A stretch of 64,000 bases of DNA from Bradyrhizobium aeschynomenes (GTDB lineage: Bacteria > Pseudomonadota > Alphaproteobacteria > Rhizobiales > Xanthobacteraceae), in contig NZ_JABFDM010000002.1 in the NCBI RefSeq assembly GCF_013178945.1, positions 558,001 through 622,000 on the forward strand. The letters run 5' to 3'. The translations under genes were made by a program, and so were the position numbers. The notes beneath the pieces were generated by a model that was not told the DNA's origin, did not search any database, and saw only the letters and a program-made list of their open reading frames with translations. Of the stretch, positions 54,074 to 62,611 are shown one piece after another. Position 1 is the stretch's first letter. The number at the start of each line of letters is the position of its first letter.

Positions 54074-54838
54074 CTACGCCTCGGCGGCGGCCAAGGTCTC
54101 GGACTCGAGGAAATGCTCGGCCGCGAGCAGACCGCTCAGCAGCAGGTCCCGGGCGCCGCGGAGCGAGCGGAGGGCGCGGTTGAACTCGATGCCCGTCGAC
54201 ACCAGGCCGCCCAGCACGGTCGGATTGCGGGCGAGGCCGCGCAGGATCATCGGCAGGTCGATGTCGCCGTTCGGCTTGATGGCGTCCTTGGCGAGCGACG
54301 GCAGCGTGCGATGGGCGGGATCGGAGATCACGCGCAACGCGGCGAAGGGCAGCCCGTATTCGGCGGCATAGGCGGCGGCGATGTGGCTCTCCATGTCGAC
54401 GGCGGCCGCACCGGTCTTCATGCGCAGCGCGGCCTTGCGGGCCTGCGCCACCACCACCTCTTCGGCGCCGGCAAGCACGCCGCGCACGACACGGCGCTTC
54501 TTCAGGGCGGCGCGGGCAATATGCTCCTCGCGCAGCGACAGGCCGGAGAGCCAGCGGGCGTCACCGGCGGTCACTTCGGTCGCGACGACGATGTCGCCGG
54601 CCTTCAGGCTCGGATCGAGGCCGCCGGCCACGCCGAAGCTCACGACGCCGCGGATCGAGGTGGGATCGAACACGGTGAGCAGCGAGCGCAATTGCTTGGG
54701 ATCGCTCGAGCTGCAGATGACCATCATGCCGGGCCCGGCCGCAATGCGGGCCTCCTGCACCAATCCCGTCACGACCAAGACCGGCCGCGGATCAATCGGG
54801 CGATCCGCGGACGTTTCGTCCCCCATCCCCAACTTCAC
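54074..54838 (-). CDS. hpnG: Hopanoid nucleoside phosphorylase HpnG
   Basis: 254 residues. GTG 54838 follows AGGGG by about eight bases; ATG 54826 is an alternative. The phosphorylase fold is clear: GVVSFGVAGGLDPSLKAGD, TGAAAVDMESHIAAAYA and PFAALRVISDPAHR. HpnG removes adenine from adenosylhopane to give ribosylhopane, the step after HpnH. It is usually preceded by shc (hpnF); here the 349 bases upstream contain no cyclase gene, and hpnE is the next gene. Confidence 0.93.
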   Translation of the reverse strand: MKLGMGDETSADRPIDPRPVLVVTGLVQEARIAAGPGMMVICSSSDPKQLRSLLTVFDPTSIRGVVSFGVAGGLDPSLKAGDIVVATEVTAGDARWLSGLSLREEHIARAALKKRRVVRGVLAGAEEVVVAQARKAALRMKTGAAAVDMESHIAAAYAAEYGLPFAALRVISDPAHRTLPSLAKDAIKPNGDIDLPMILRGLARNPTVLGGLVSTGIEFNRALRSLRGARDLLLSGLLAAEHFLESETLAAAEA

Positions 54839-55187
54839 AATCCGACCCCTGACACCTTATTCGACATCACTTGCCGACGTCGCTTCGTCATTGTTCCAAG
54901 CCCCAATCGCGGTGGCGCCAGAGCGGAAAGACCTTAACAAACCGAGGATTACGCAGAAAAAATCCGCGAGGAAACCCTGTTTGCGCCGCACTGCACCCGC
55001 ACACCACGCGTTTTTTGCCCGGTGTTGCCATTTGGTCCCGCTCTCGCTGTTCCGCCCTGGAACAGGCCAGCGCCGGCTCAAACCGCTCAGGGAACTCTAA
55101 GCAAAAACTACGCCACGAAAATGTGAGAATCGCGACGCGGGCGGCATGGCCGTGCGGCCCAGATTCGGCATGAAGCCGGCCTGCTGG
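54839..55187. other. Spacer where shc (hpnF) would be expected
   Basis: 349 bases between hpnE and hpnG, the usual site of the squalene-hopene cyclase gene (about 2 kb). I read both strands and found no cyclase motif, no long frame and no obvious start or end fragment of shc. The middle is A/T-rich (54940-54965 and 55095-55120) and could hold a separate promoter for hpnG. Confidence 0.7.
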
Positions 55188-56438
55188 TCAGCCGCGCCCG
55201 AGCAGCAGGTCCGCGGCGCGATCGCCGGAGCGCACCGAGCCCTCGATCGTGGCCGGCAGGCCGGTGTCGGTCCAGTCGCCAGCCAGTGCGAGGTTGCCGA
55301 ATGGCGTCTTCACGCCCGGGCGCAGCGCGTTCTGCTCCGGCGTCGCCTCGAAGGTGGCCCGGCGCTCACGCACGATCTGCCACGGCGGCAGCTCGCCCGA
55401 GATCCCGGCGGCCTTGCAGACGTCCGCCCAGATGGCGGCCGCGAGCTCCTCTCTGGGCATGTCGACCAGACGGTCGCCATTGCTGATGGTGACGGAGAGC
55501 CGCTGCGGGAAGGCGAACAGCCATTCGACCAGGCCGCCGACGACGCCGAGCAGTGGCGGCGAATCCTTCGGCGGCGTGATGCGGAAATGGGCATTGACGA
55601 TGGCGCGATACTTGGTCGGCCCGGTCAGTCCCGGCAGCAGTGCCATGGCGGGTCGCGGTGGCACCGCCAGCACGACGACATCGGACGACCCGAGCGCGAC
55701 GGTCTCGTCGCCGCCGAACTTGAGGCCGGTCACACGGCCGGCCTCACTCTCCAGCCCGCGCAACTCGCGGCCGATCCGGACGCTGCCGCCCTTGCCCTCC
55801 AGAAATTTGACCGCGGGGTCGATCAGCACGCCCGACAGGCCGTCGCGCGCGATCAGGGGACGACAGGCCTGCCCTCCCGCGAGCAAGGTCTCGCGGACGA
55901 TGGCGCCGGCAAGCCCCGCCGAGCCTTCCGGCGGATCGCAGTTCAGCGCCGCCAGCAGCAGCGGCTGCACCAGCCGATCATACAGCGTGCCCTTGCAGGG
56001 AATGGTGCTGCCGATCGTCTTGTCGGTGCCGGCCCAGATCAGCGGCGACAGCGCGAGATAATCGCCGAGCCCGGTGTCAGGCACGCGGCGGCTCTCGTCG
56101 AACACCCACAGCGGCAGCCGGCCATTGCCGAGATCGAGCAGCCAGCGCTGCCCGGTCTTGACATCGACGAAGGCGAACTGCGCCTTCTCCGGCCCGACCA
56201 GCCCGGCCTCCGAGCCGATCGCGCGGGCATAGGACAGCACATGGTGATTGGCCGACAGCAGCAGATGATTGCCGTTGTCGATCACGAGATCAGTCGCGGC
56301 GTCGTAATAGGAGCGGCAGCGGCCGCCGAGCTGCTGCGTCGCCTCGTGGACATGGACGATGTAGCCCGCATTGGCGAGCCGCACGCCGGCGGAAAGGCCG
56401 GACACGCCGGCGCCGATGATGTGAGCTGTCTTCTGCAT
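55188..56438 (-). CDS. hpnE: Hydroxysqualene dehydroxylase HpnE
   Basis: 416 residues from ATG 56438, which shares one base with the hpnD stop. FAD-binding motif at the N-terminus (AHIIGAGVSGLSAGVRLANA, then EATQQLGGRCRSYYD) and the C-terminal LALAGDWTDTGLPATIEGSV, the usual end of amine-oxidase-type flavoproteins. HpnE reduces hydroxysqualene to squalene, completing the HpnC-HpnD-HpnE route from farnesyl diphosphate. A longer upstream frame runs through hpnD and is not used. Confidence 0.93.
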   Translation of the reverse strand: MQKTAHIIGAGVSGLSAGVRLANAGYIVHVHEATQQLGGRCRSYYDAATDLVIDNGNHLLLSANHHVLSYARAIGSEAGLVGPEKAQFAFVDVKTGQRWLLDLGNGRLPLWVFDESRRVPDTGLGDYLALSPLIWAGTDKTIGSTIPCKGTLYDRLVQPLLLAALNCDPPEGSAGLAGAIVRETLLAGGQACRPLIARDGLSGVLIDPAVKFLEGKGGSVRIGRELRGLESEAGRVTGLKFGGDETVALGSSDVVVLAVPPRPAMALLPGLTGPTKYRAIVNAHFRITPPKDSPPLLGVVGGLVEWLFAFPQRLSVTISNGDRLVDMPREELAAAIWADVCKAAGISGELPPWQIVRERRATFEATPEQNALRPGVKTPFGNLALAGDWTDTGLPATIEGSVRSGDRAADLLLGRG

Positions 56439-57277
56439 CAGATGATTGCGTAGCGGAGGATGATGCCGATCTTCGTGAGCTTGCTCACGCGGACGGGCTC
56501 GCGCGGCAGCGCGAAGCCTCGTTCGAGCAAGAGATCGAACACGGCACGATAATATTTCGACATGATCCGCGGCGCCCGCACGGCGCGCCGGCGATTTCGC
56601 CGCATGATCTCGTCGGCCTTCTCGAAATGCGTCTTCGCCCTGACCGCAACCGAGTTGCAGACCTTGGGCAGCGCGCGCTCCTGCATGACCTTGACCGGAT
56701 CGTCGCCGGTGATGCCGGCGAACAGCAGCGCTTCGCGCGGCAGATAGAGCCGGCCGATCCCGGCATCCTCGTCGATGTCGCGCAGGATGTTGGTGAGCTG
56801 CAGCGCGCGGCCGAGATGGTGGGCGAGCAGGATGCCGTCCTCCTCGGGCATGCCGAAGATGCGCACCGAGAGACGGCCGACCGCGCTCGCGACGCGGTCG
56901 CAATAGAGGTCGAGCGTCGCGAGATCCGGCGCGCGGATCTCCTGCGGCACGTCCATCTCCATGCCGTCGATGATGGCGAGGAAGTCCTCGCGCTTCAGCC
57001 CGAACGTCTTCACAGAACCGGCATAGTCGCGCAGCCGCGGCGGCGGGTTGCCCTGGTACAGCGCATCGATGTCGTCGCGCCATTTCTGCAGCGCCGCCAG
57101 CCGCTCGGGCCGCGGGCCGTCGGAATCGGCGATGTCGTCGACCTCGCGGCAGAAGCTGTAGACCTGGAACATCGCATCGCGCTGGGCGCGCGGCAGGATG
57201 CGCATGGCGGCATAGAACGAGCTGCCGGACGCGGCGGTGCCGTGATCGACGTTGTCTGCAGTCGCCTCGAGGGTCAT
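56438..57277 (-). CDS. hpnD: Presqualene diphosphate synthase HpnD
   Basis: 279 residues; ATG 57277 overlaps the hpnC stop (ATGA). Two Asp-rich motifs of the squalene/phytoene synthase family are visible: CREVDDIADSDG and TNILRDIDEDAGIGRLYLP. HpnD condenses two farnesyl diphosphates to presqualene diphosphate. Its tight overlaps with hpnC and hpnE show a single translational unit. Confidence 0.94.
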   Translation of the reverse strand: MTLEATADNVDHGTAASGSSFYAAMRILPRAQRDAMFQVYSFCREVDDIADSDGPRPERLAALQKWRDDIDALYQGNPPPRLRDYAGSVKTFGLKREDFLAIIDGMEMDVPQEIRAPDLATLDLYCDRVASAVGRLSVRIFGMPEEDGILLAHHLGRALQLTNILRDIDEDAGIGRLYLPREALLFAGITGDDPVKVMQERALPKVCNSVAVRAKTHFEKADEIMRRNRRRAVRAPRIMSKYYRAVFDLLLERGFALPREPVRVSKLTKIGIILRYAII

Positions 57278-58152
57278 GCGCCGGCCGCCGATTTGCTGAC
57301 GGGATGACGACCGGCCACGCGGCGGCCGATCTCACCCATGACCGACGTGAAGGTGAGGCCGAGCATGCCCGCAGGCGAAAGATGCACGCGCTGGCTGAGC
57401 GGATCGCGCACCTGGAGCAGCGCCACGATGCGGTCGGCGAAAGCCTGGATCACGGCAATCTCCAGTCCGAAGCGGAAATCCTTGACGCCGCTGTTGAGGT
57501 CCCTGCCCTCCTCGAGCAGCGCCGCGTTGCGGACGGCGAGCCTCTGCAGGCAGGTCAGCAGCGGCGGCGGCGACTTGGCCTCGCCGAGCATCTCGACCGT
57601 GGCGCCGGCCTCGGCCAGCGCATCGCGCGGGAGATACACGCGGTTGAGCGCCTTGTAGTCCTTGCCGCAGTCCTGCAGGTGGTTGTTGATCTGCAAGCCG
57701 GCGCAGATCGCGTCCGACGCCGGCCAGGTCGCGGTCGACTCACCGTGCACATCCAGCATGAAGCGGCCGACCGGCATCGCCGAATAACGGCAGTAGTGGA
57801 TCACTTCGTCCCAGTTCTCGTAGCGCAGCTTGGTCACGTCCATGCGGAAGGCGACCAGGAGATCGAGCGCGTGGCGCGGCGACATTCCGCGCGTGGCCAG
57901 CGCGCGACGCAAATTGACGGCGACGTCCTGGGTCTCGCCTGCCCCGGTGAGCTCGGCTTCCAGCAGATCGAGCAACCGCAACTTCTCGTCGCCCGGCAGA
58001 CTCGGATGATCGGCGATGTCGTCGGCCGTGCGCACGAAATTGTAGAAGGCGAGGATCAGCCCTCGATGCTCCGGACGGATGATCCAGGAGGCCACCGGAA
58101 AGTTCTCGTCCCGGTGTGTCTTGCCGGATCGCAAATCGCTCGCGGTGGTCAT
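57274..58152 (-). CDS. hpnC: Hydroxysqualene synthase HpnC
   Basis: 292 residues from ATG 58152. The family motifs are VRTADDIADHPSLPG and INNHLQDCGKDYKALNRVYL; the second lacks the full DxxxD of HpnD, as is normal for HpnC. It converts presqualene diphosphate to hydroxysqualene. First gene of the hpnC-hpnD-hpnE operon. The 223 bases upstream hold the likely promoter and a GC-rich hairpin near 58294-58331. Confidence 0.93.
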   Translation of the reverse strand: MTTASDLRSGKTHRDENFPVASWIIRPEHRGLILAFYNFVRTADDIADHPSLPGDEKLRLLDLLEAELTGAGETQDVAVNLRRALATRGMSPRHALDLLVAFRMDVTKLRYENWDEVIHYCRYSAMPVGRFMLDVHGESTATWPASDAICAGLQINNHLQDCGKDYKALNRVYLPRDALAEAGATVEMLGEAKSPPPLLTCLQRLAVRNAALLEEGRDLNSGVKDFRFGLEIAVIQAFADRIVALLQVRDPLSQRVHLSPAGMLGLTFTSVMGEIGRRVAGRHPVSKSAAGA

Positions 58153-58293
58153 GGACGAAACAGCTATCAGGTTGAAAGGGGCTTACGGAAAACAATGCCC
58201 GCCGCTTCGCTGATGCGAACGGATTGCTGGCCTCCATATAGGCGAAGATCCGGCCAAAACCAATGCAATCGATATCGGACAACCCATACGGCC

Positions 58294-58331
58294 CGGCCGC
58301 CGCTTCCCCTGACGGGGCGAGCCGGCGGCCG
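58294..58331 (-). terminator. GC-rich hairpin after the small Cys-containing gene
   Basis: CGGCCGCCG and CGGCGGCCG enclose an inner CCCC-TGAC-GGGG stem. It lies 45 bases after the stop of the 77-residue gene. There is no T run, so termination is uncertain. Confidence 0.4.
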
Positions 58332-58375
58332 TTAACCAAGACAGATCGGAAGCAACGGCTCCGAACGGCAACCGC

Positions 58376-58609
58376 TTACTGGTTGTGGGTCTTCAGCACC
58401 TTGTCGCAATCCGCGCTGATCTTGGAGCGGTTCTCCTTCAGGCACGCCAGGATGGTGAAGTCACCCTGATCGATCACAGCACGGCAGAACTTCTGAACGT
58501 CACGCGTGCACGCCGCCTGCTCCTCGGCGGTCCCACGCGCGCCTTGCGCGAAGGCCCCGGTGGAAACGGTCAGCGACAGCAGGGAAAGTGCCAGGAAAAT
58601 CTTACGCAT
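58376..58609 (-). CDS. Small exported protein with four cysteines
   Basis: 77 residues. Signal peptide FLALSLLSLTVSTGAFAQG, then a mature part of about 55 residues with Cys at AACTRDVQKFC, ILACLKEN and ADCDKVL. The spacing resembles the small cysteine-rich repeat proteins found in Bradyrhizobium. Two disulfides are likely in the periplasm. Function unknown. It lies upstream of hpnC on the same strand but is probably a separate transcript. Confidence 0.75.
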   Translation of the reverse strand: MRKIFLALSLLSLTVSTGAFAQGARGTAEEQAACTRDVQKFCRAVIDQGDFTILACLKENRSKISADCDKVLKTHNQ

Positions 58610-59086
58610 CGTGTTCCTTCATTTTGACAGCAGAGGTCACCTCCCGGATCGCCGTCGCTGCCCGGGAAAAACCTGTTTGGTTTGGCAAGGACCGCAAGCC
58701 CCCCAGCGCCGGAGGTACGCTGCCAAATGCGGCCAAATTCGCGCCCTATGGTCCGAGCAGCTCAAGCTCGGCCATCACAGCTTTGGCACAAACAAGGCGT
58801 TGATACTAGGGCATTATTCTGAGGCCGCGTTTTTCGCATTTGGCTGTTGCAAGCATGCCGCGGCCACCGTTAGATGCGGCGGCCGCCGGGGGCTGCGGTT
58901 GCAGCGGTTTTGCGACGAAAGGCCTTTGGCCCGACCCATCGCACTGCAGGCGTGTTGACATCATGGCATCCGGTCGCACCGCCCGACCGGCCGTCATTTG
59001 AACCTAACCTTCGGCGAGAACACCAAAGTGTTCGAAGCGGCGTCACACGCCGGCACAACGGTGTCATTTTGGATGGGAAACTCGAT
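58610..59086. other. Divergent intergenic region, 477 bp
   Basis: Between two small exported-protein genes. No repeat, RNA or gene was recognised. Promoters for both should lie here; the AAAGTGTTCG region near 59025-59035 is the only A/T-richer part on the right side. Confidence 0.4.
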
Positions 59087-59581
59087 ATGAAACTGTTCGG
59101 CTCACCTTTCTCCGGGCGCCTCGTCAAGGCCGCCGGTCTCGGCGCAGCGCTGGTCATCTCGGCGACCGCCGTCCATGCGCAGTCGGGCCCGTTCGCCGGC
59201 TTCGACGGATCGTGGTCGGGCAACGGCACGGTCGCGCTGTCCGACGGCACCACCGAGCGCATCCGCTGCAAAGCCAGCTACAAGGTGGCCGGCGCCAATC
59301 TGAAGCAGAGTCTGCAATGCGCCAGCGACAGCTACAAGTTCCTGCTGTCCAGCGACGTCACCAGCCAGGGCGACCGCATCTCCGGAAACTGGAGCGAATC
59401 GAGCCGCAACGTGAACGGCGAACTGCAGGGCACCGCCGGCAACGGCCAGATCGACGTGTTCGTTCAGGCCGCCGGTTTCGCCGCCAGCATCACCCTGAAG
59501 ACCAGCGGCAACAAGCAGGTCGTGCAGATCTCCTCGAAGGGCGAGATCCGCGGCGTCAACATCACGATGTCGAAGACCTGA
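59087..59581 (+). CDS. Exported beta-rich protein of unknown function
   Basis: 164 residues from ATG 59087, with GGATGGGAAA upstream. Signal peptide (VKAAGLGAALVISATAVHAQ) followed by about 130 residues rich in Ser, Gly and Asn with alternating strand patterns (FDGSWSGNGTVALSDGTTER, then SGNWSESSRNVNGELQGTAG). It probably forms a small periplasmic or outer-membrane beta barrel. I recall similar rhizobial hypotheticals but no function. An intrinsic terminator follows. Confidence 0.75.
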   Translation: MKLFGSPFSGRLVKAAGLGAALVISATAVHAQSGPFAGFDGSWSGNGTVALSDGTTERIRCKASYKVAGANLKQSLQCASDSYKFLLSSDVTSQGDRISGNWSESSRNVNGELQGTAGNGQIDVFVQAAGFAASITLKTSGNKQVVQISSKGEIRGVNITMSKT

Positions 59582-59608
59582 GCCGCTTTATCAGCAGCTG
59601 AATACGCC

Positions 59609-59640
59609 AACGGCCCTGACGATGTCAGGGCCGTTTTGTT
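59609..59640 (+). terminator. Intrinsic terminator
   Basis: AACGGCCCTGAC-GAT-GTCAGGGCCGTT followed by TTGTTTTG, 28 bases after the stop codon. Confidence 0.85.
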
Positions 59641-59683
59641 TTGTTGGCTGAAGCGTCGATGGAGGCTCGGAGTTCAAGCCCCG

Positions 59684-59790
59684 CTGTCATCGCCCGGCTT
59701 GACCGGGCGATCCAGTATTCCAGAGGCGGTCGTGATGGAGCCGATGGGCCGCGGCGTACTGAATCGCCCGGTCAAGCCGGGCGATGACAG
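59684..59790. repeat. Palindromic repeat, type C
   Basis: CTGTCATCGCCCGGCTTGAC...GGCGATCCAGTA is answered by GTACTGAATCGCCCGGTCAA...GGGCGATGACAG. It is the best-preserved type C copy and lies between convergent genes. Confidence 0.85.
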
Positions 59791-59862
59791 TTGTGTGTGG
59801 ATCTACAGCGCCGACCTCGCGGGCGATCACGGTATGCGCCGGGTTTGACCAAGCCCCTCGCC

Positions 59863-62220
59863 TCACACCGGCTTGCGCTTCAGCTTCTGCGACAGGTTGA
59901 TCAGGAACATCGCCGTCGGGCGGAGGATGAAGAGATCCGCGAACAGCGCAGCCACCATCGAGAACGCGCTCAGCCAACCGAACAGCCGCAGCGACGGCAG
60001 GTCCGAGAACACGGTGACGACGAGGCCGCAGGCCAGCACCACCGTGGTGAGGATCAGCGCCGGACCGACCAGCACGGTGGCGCGCTCCACCGCGACGGCC
60101 GCGCTCACGCCCGGCGCGCTCTCCATCCGCAGACGGTTGAGGAAGTGAATGGTCGCCGACAGGCCGAGGCCGAAGGAGACCGTCAGCGCGACGACGCTGG
60201 CGAATTGCAGCCCCTCCCCCATCGCCCATAGCAGCGTTCCTGACATCACGACCGGGAAGATCCCCGGCAGGATACAGGCGAGCATCACCACCCAGGACCG
60301 GAAGGCGAGACCGATGAACATCGCCACCAGCGCGAACTCGATGGTGAGCCCGTGGTTCAGCTTCTGGATCATGCTGGCGGAGTTGCGCGCGGCGATCGCG
60401 GCAAGGCCGGTGACCGCGACCTCATAGCCGGGGTGCTTCTTGCGCACCGCGTCGAGTTCGTGATCGAGCTTGTCGACCACCGGCAGCAGCTGGCTGGAAT
60501 CGAGGTCCGGCACGCGGCCGGCAACGACCACGGCGTCCTGCTCCTTGTCGATGAAGCGGCGCACCAGATGCTCGGGGATCAAGTTGACGTATTCCTGCAG
60601 GGTCGCGGTATCCGACGAGCCGGCCTTCTCTGCCAGCCAGCGCCGGAGCGTTTCCACCGACCACACGTTGCCGACGCCCGCCGTCTTCTCGACCGTGGCG
60701 TGAACGTCGGCGATCGTCTGCAACGTCTCCGGCGAATACAGGGAGGCGCCCTTGGGGAACTGGATCAGCACGTTGACCGGGTTGGCGCCGGTCAGCTTGG
60801 CGTCGAGACGATTGCTCGCCGCTACGGCCTGCTGCTTGTCCGGCACTTGGTCGGCGAGACGGTAGCGCGGCTCCAGGCTCGCATAGACCACCGCCAGACC
60901 GCCGACGAACACCACCGCGATCAGGCTGAACAGCCCGGGCCGGCCGACCATGCGTACCGCGATCCAGTAGCAGAAATTGCGCAGCGCCTGGACGCCGGCA
61001 TCGGCGCCCTGGAATTTGACGGCGAACGTCTTTTCGTTGCGCACCAGCAGCACGCCGAAAACCGGCACCAGCGACAGCACCGCGATCAGCGCGATGATGG
61101 TGGCGGCGAGCCCCGCCTCACCGAACTTCCGGATCAGGTCGCTGTCGGAGAACTGCAGGGCGATGAAGGAAATGCCGGCTGTGGCGTGGGTCAGCACGCA
61201 GGCCGGGCCGACGACCAGCACGGCGTTCTTGAACGCCGTCACCTTGTCCTGCCCGGCGATCAGGCGGTCGCGGGCGGCGAAGGTGAGCTGCATCGAATCG
61301 GAGAAGCTGATGACCATGATGAGCGGCGTCATCACGTTCAGGAACATGTTGAGGTTGAAATTGGCCCAGCCGAGCGCGCCGAGCGCGAGCAGGATCGCGA
61401 TCAGCGGCGGAAACGCCGCCGCGATCATGAAGGACACCTTGCGGAAGAAGATGATGGCAATGATACAGCCGGCGAGAATGCCGAGCACGTTGTAGGTCAG
61501 CCCGTCGCGCTCGACCGCGTTGCGGATCTCGAGCTGCATGACCGGCACGCCGGACAGCTGCACGTTGAGCCCGGTACTGGCGAGGTCGTCGGCCATCAGC
61601 TTTCTGATCTCGCCGACCACCTTGCCGAGGTCGTTCGAGGCGACCACCTTCGGCTCCAGCGACAAGACGATCAAAGCGAGCGTCCCGTCCTCCGACAACA
61701 GCTTGCCGCGGATGATCTCGTTGGATTTCACCGTCTCGATGAACTTGTCATAGGCCTCGCCCTCAGGGAGATCCGACGGGAAGAGCGCGGCCGGAAGCTT
61801 GCCGGGCGCCGGCGCCTGGCGGGCCGAGAACAGCGAGACCAGTCCGCGCGTCCCCTCGACCAGTTGCAGGTCGGTCACGAAGTCGCGAAGCTTCTCGAGG
61901 TTGGGCCGGGCGAGCAGGGTCTTGCCTTCGACCACGACGAGGACGTCGAACTCCTCGGCCGGGAACTTCTTCGTGACCTCTTCGTACTGGTGGAATTCCT
62001 TGCTGTCGGAGCGGAAAAGCTGGCTGAGCGAATCGTCGATCTGGATTCGCTTGATGCCGAAGACCGCGGCCACGATCAGGACCAGGAGGACGATGCAGGA
62101 GAGGATCGGCACCTTGACTGCGAGCAGGCCGACGCGCTCGATCCCAAAGGCGATGCTGTCGGCCGGCCGGTGCTCGACCTTCTCGACATGGACTTCGTTG
62201 TCGTGCCTGACTTCCAGCAT
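59863..62220 (-). CDS. Second MMPL/RND-superfamily transporter in the hopanoid region
   Basis: 785 residues. N-terminal membrane segment (LSCIVLLVLIVAAVFGI), a periplasmic loop (IQIDDSLSQLFRSDSKEFHQ), then a membrane bundle with LIMVISFSDSMQLTFAARDR. A second periplasmic loop and second bundle follow (ALTVSFGLGLSATIHFLNRL). It belongs to the same superfamily as HpnN but is shorter and clearly different in sequence. Its place next to hpnP suggests transport of a lipid, perhaps a hopanoid or its precursor; this is inference. The sequence ends KLKRKPV. Confidence 0.8.
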   Translation of the reverse strand: MLEVRHDNEVHVEKVEHRPADSIAFGIERVGLLAVKVPILSCIVLLVLIVAAVFGIKRIQIDDSLSQLFRSDSKEFHQYEEVTKKFPAEEFDVLVVVEGKTLLARPNLEKLRDFVTDLQLVEGTRGLVSLFSARQAPAPGKLPAALFPSDLPEGEAYDKFIETVKSNEIIRGKLLSEDGTLALIVLSLEPKVVASNDLGKVVGEIRKLMADDLASTGLNVQLSGVPVMQLEIRNAVERDGLTYNVLGILAGCIIAIIFFRKVSFMIAAAFPPLIAILLALGALGWANFNLNMFLNVMTPLIMVISFSDSMQLTFAARDRLIAGQDKVTAFKNAVLVVGPACVLTHATAGISFIALQFSDSDLIRKFGEAGLAATIIALIAVLSLVPVFGVLLVRNEKTFAVKFQGADAGVQALRNFCYWIAVRMVGRPGLFSLIAVVFVGGLAVVYASLEPRYRLADQVPDKQQAVAASNRLDAKLTGANPVNVLIQFPKGASLYSPETLQTIADVHATVEKTAGVGNVWSVETLRRWLAEKAGSSDTATLQEYVNLIPEHLVRRFIDKEQDAVVVAGRVPDLDSSQLLPVVDKLDHELDAVRKKHPGYEVAVTGLAAIAARNSASMIQKLNHGLTIEFALVAMFIGLAFRSWVVMLACILPGIFPVVMSGTLLWAMGEGLQFASVVALTVSFGLGLSATIHFLNRLRMESAPGVSAAVAVERATVLVGPALILTTVVLACGLVVTVFSDLPSLRLFGWLSAFSMVAALFADLFILRPTAMFLINLSQKLKRKPV

Positions 62221-62611
62221 GCGGGGTCCAGTGAGTTACGGCGTGGCCCAATTCGGGAGGCCTGAGCGCATAGGGCAGAAATAAGGCCGCTCAGCGAAGC
62301 AGAGATGACCGCATTGTGGCCCGCAGCCGAAGCTAATCCTTGAAAACACGTGAAAATTTGTCGGAGCCGGGTCTAGCAGGGTTCACGCCCCGGCCGCAAC
62401 CATGCGCAGCCACACAACACGGCGAGCCGGCATCTGCCGCCGATCACGCCACGATTCTGCCGCGCTTGAAAAGACCCCACGCGCGGGCCGTCGTCGCAAG
62501 TCCCAGGCCGATGCCTGACTTGCTCACTCAATCGACGTCACGTCGCCTGCTGCATGGCACTGCCGGGGCAGCCCGCGCCAACCGGGCTTCCTCCGGCCGA
62601 CGGGATGACCG
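62221..62611. other. Spacer between the MMPL gene and hpnP, 391 bp
   Basis: No gene or repeat was recognised. Both flanking genes are on the minus strand, so it should hold the end of hpnP transcription and the MMPL promoter. A clear hairpin or T run was not found. Confidence 0.4.
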
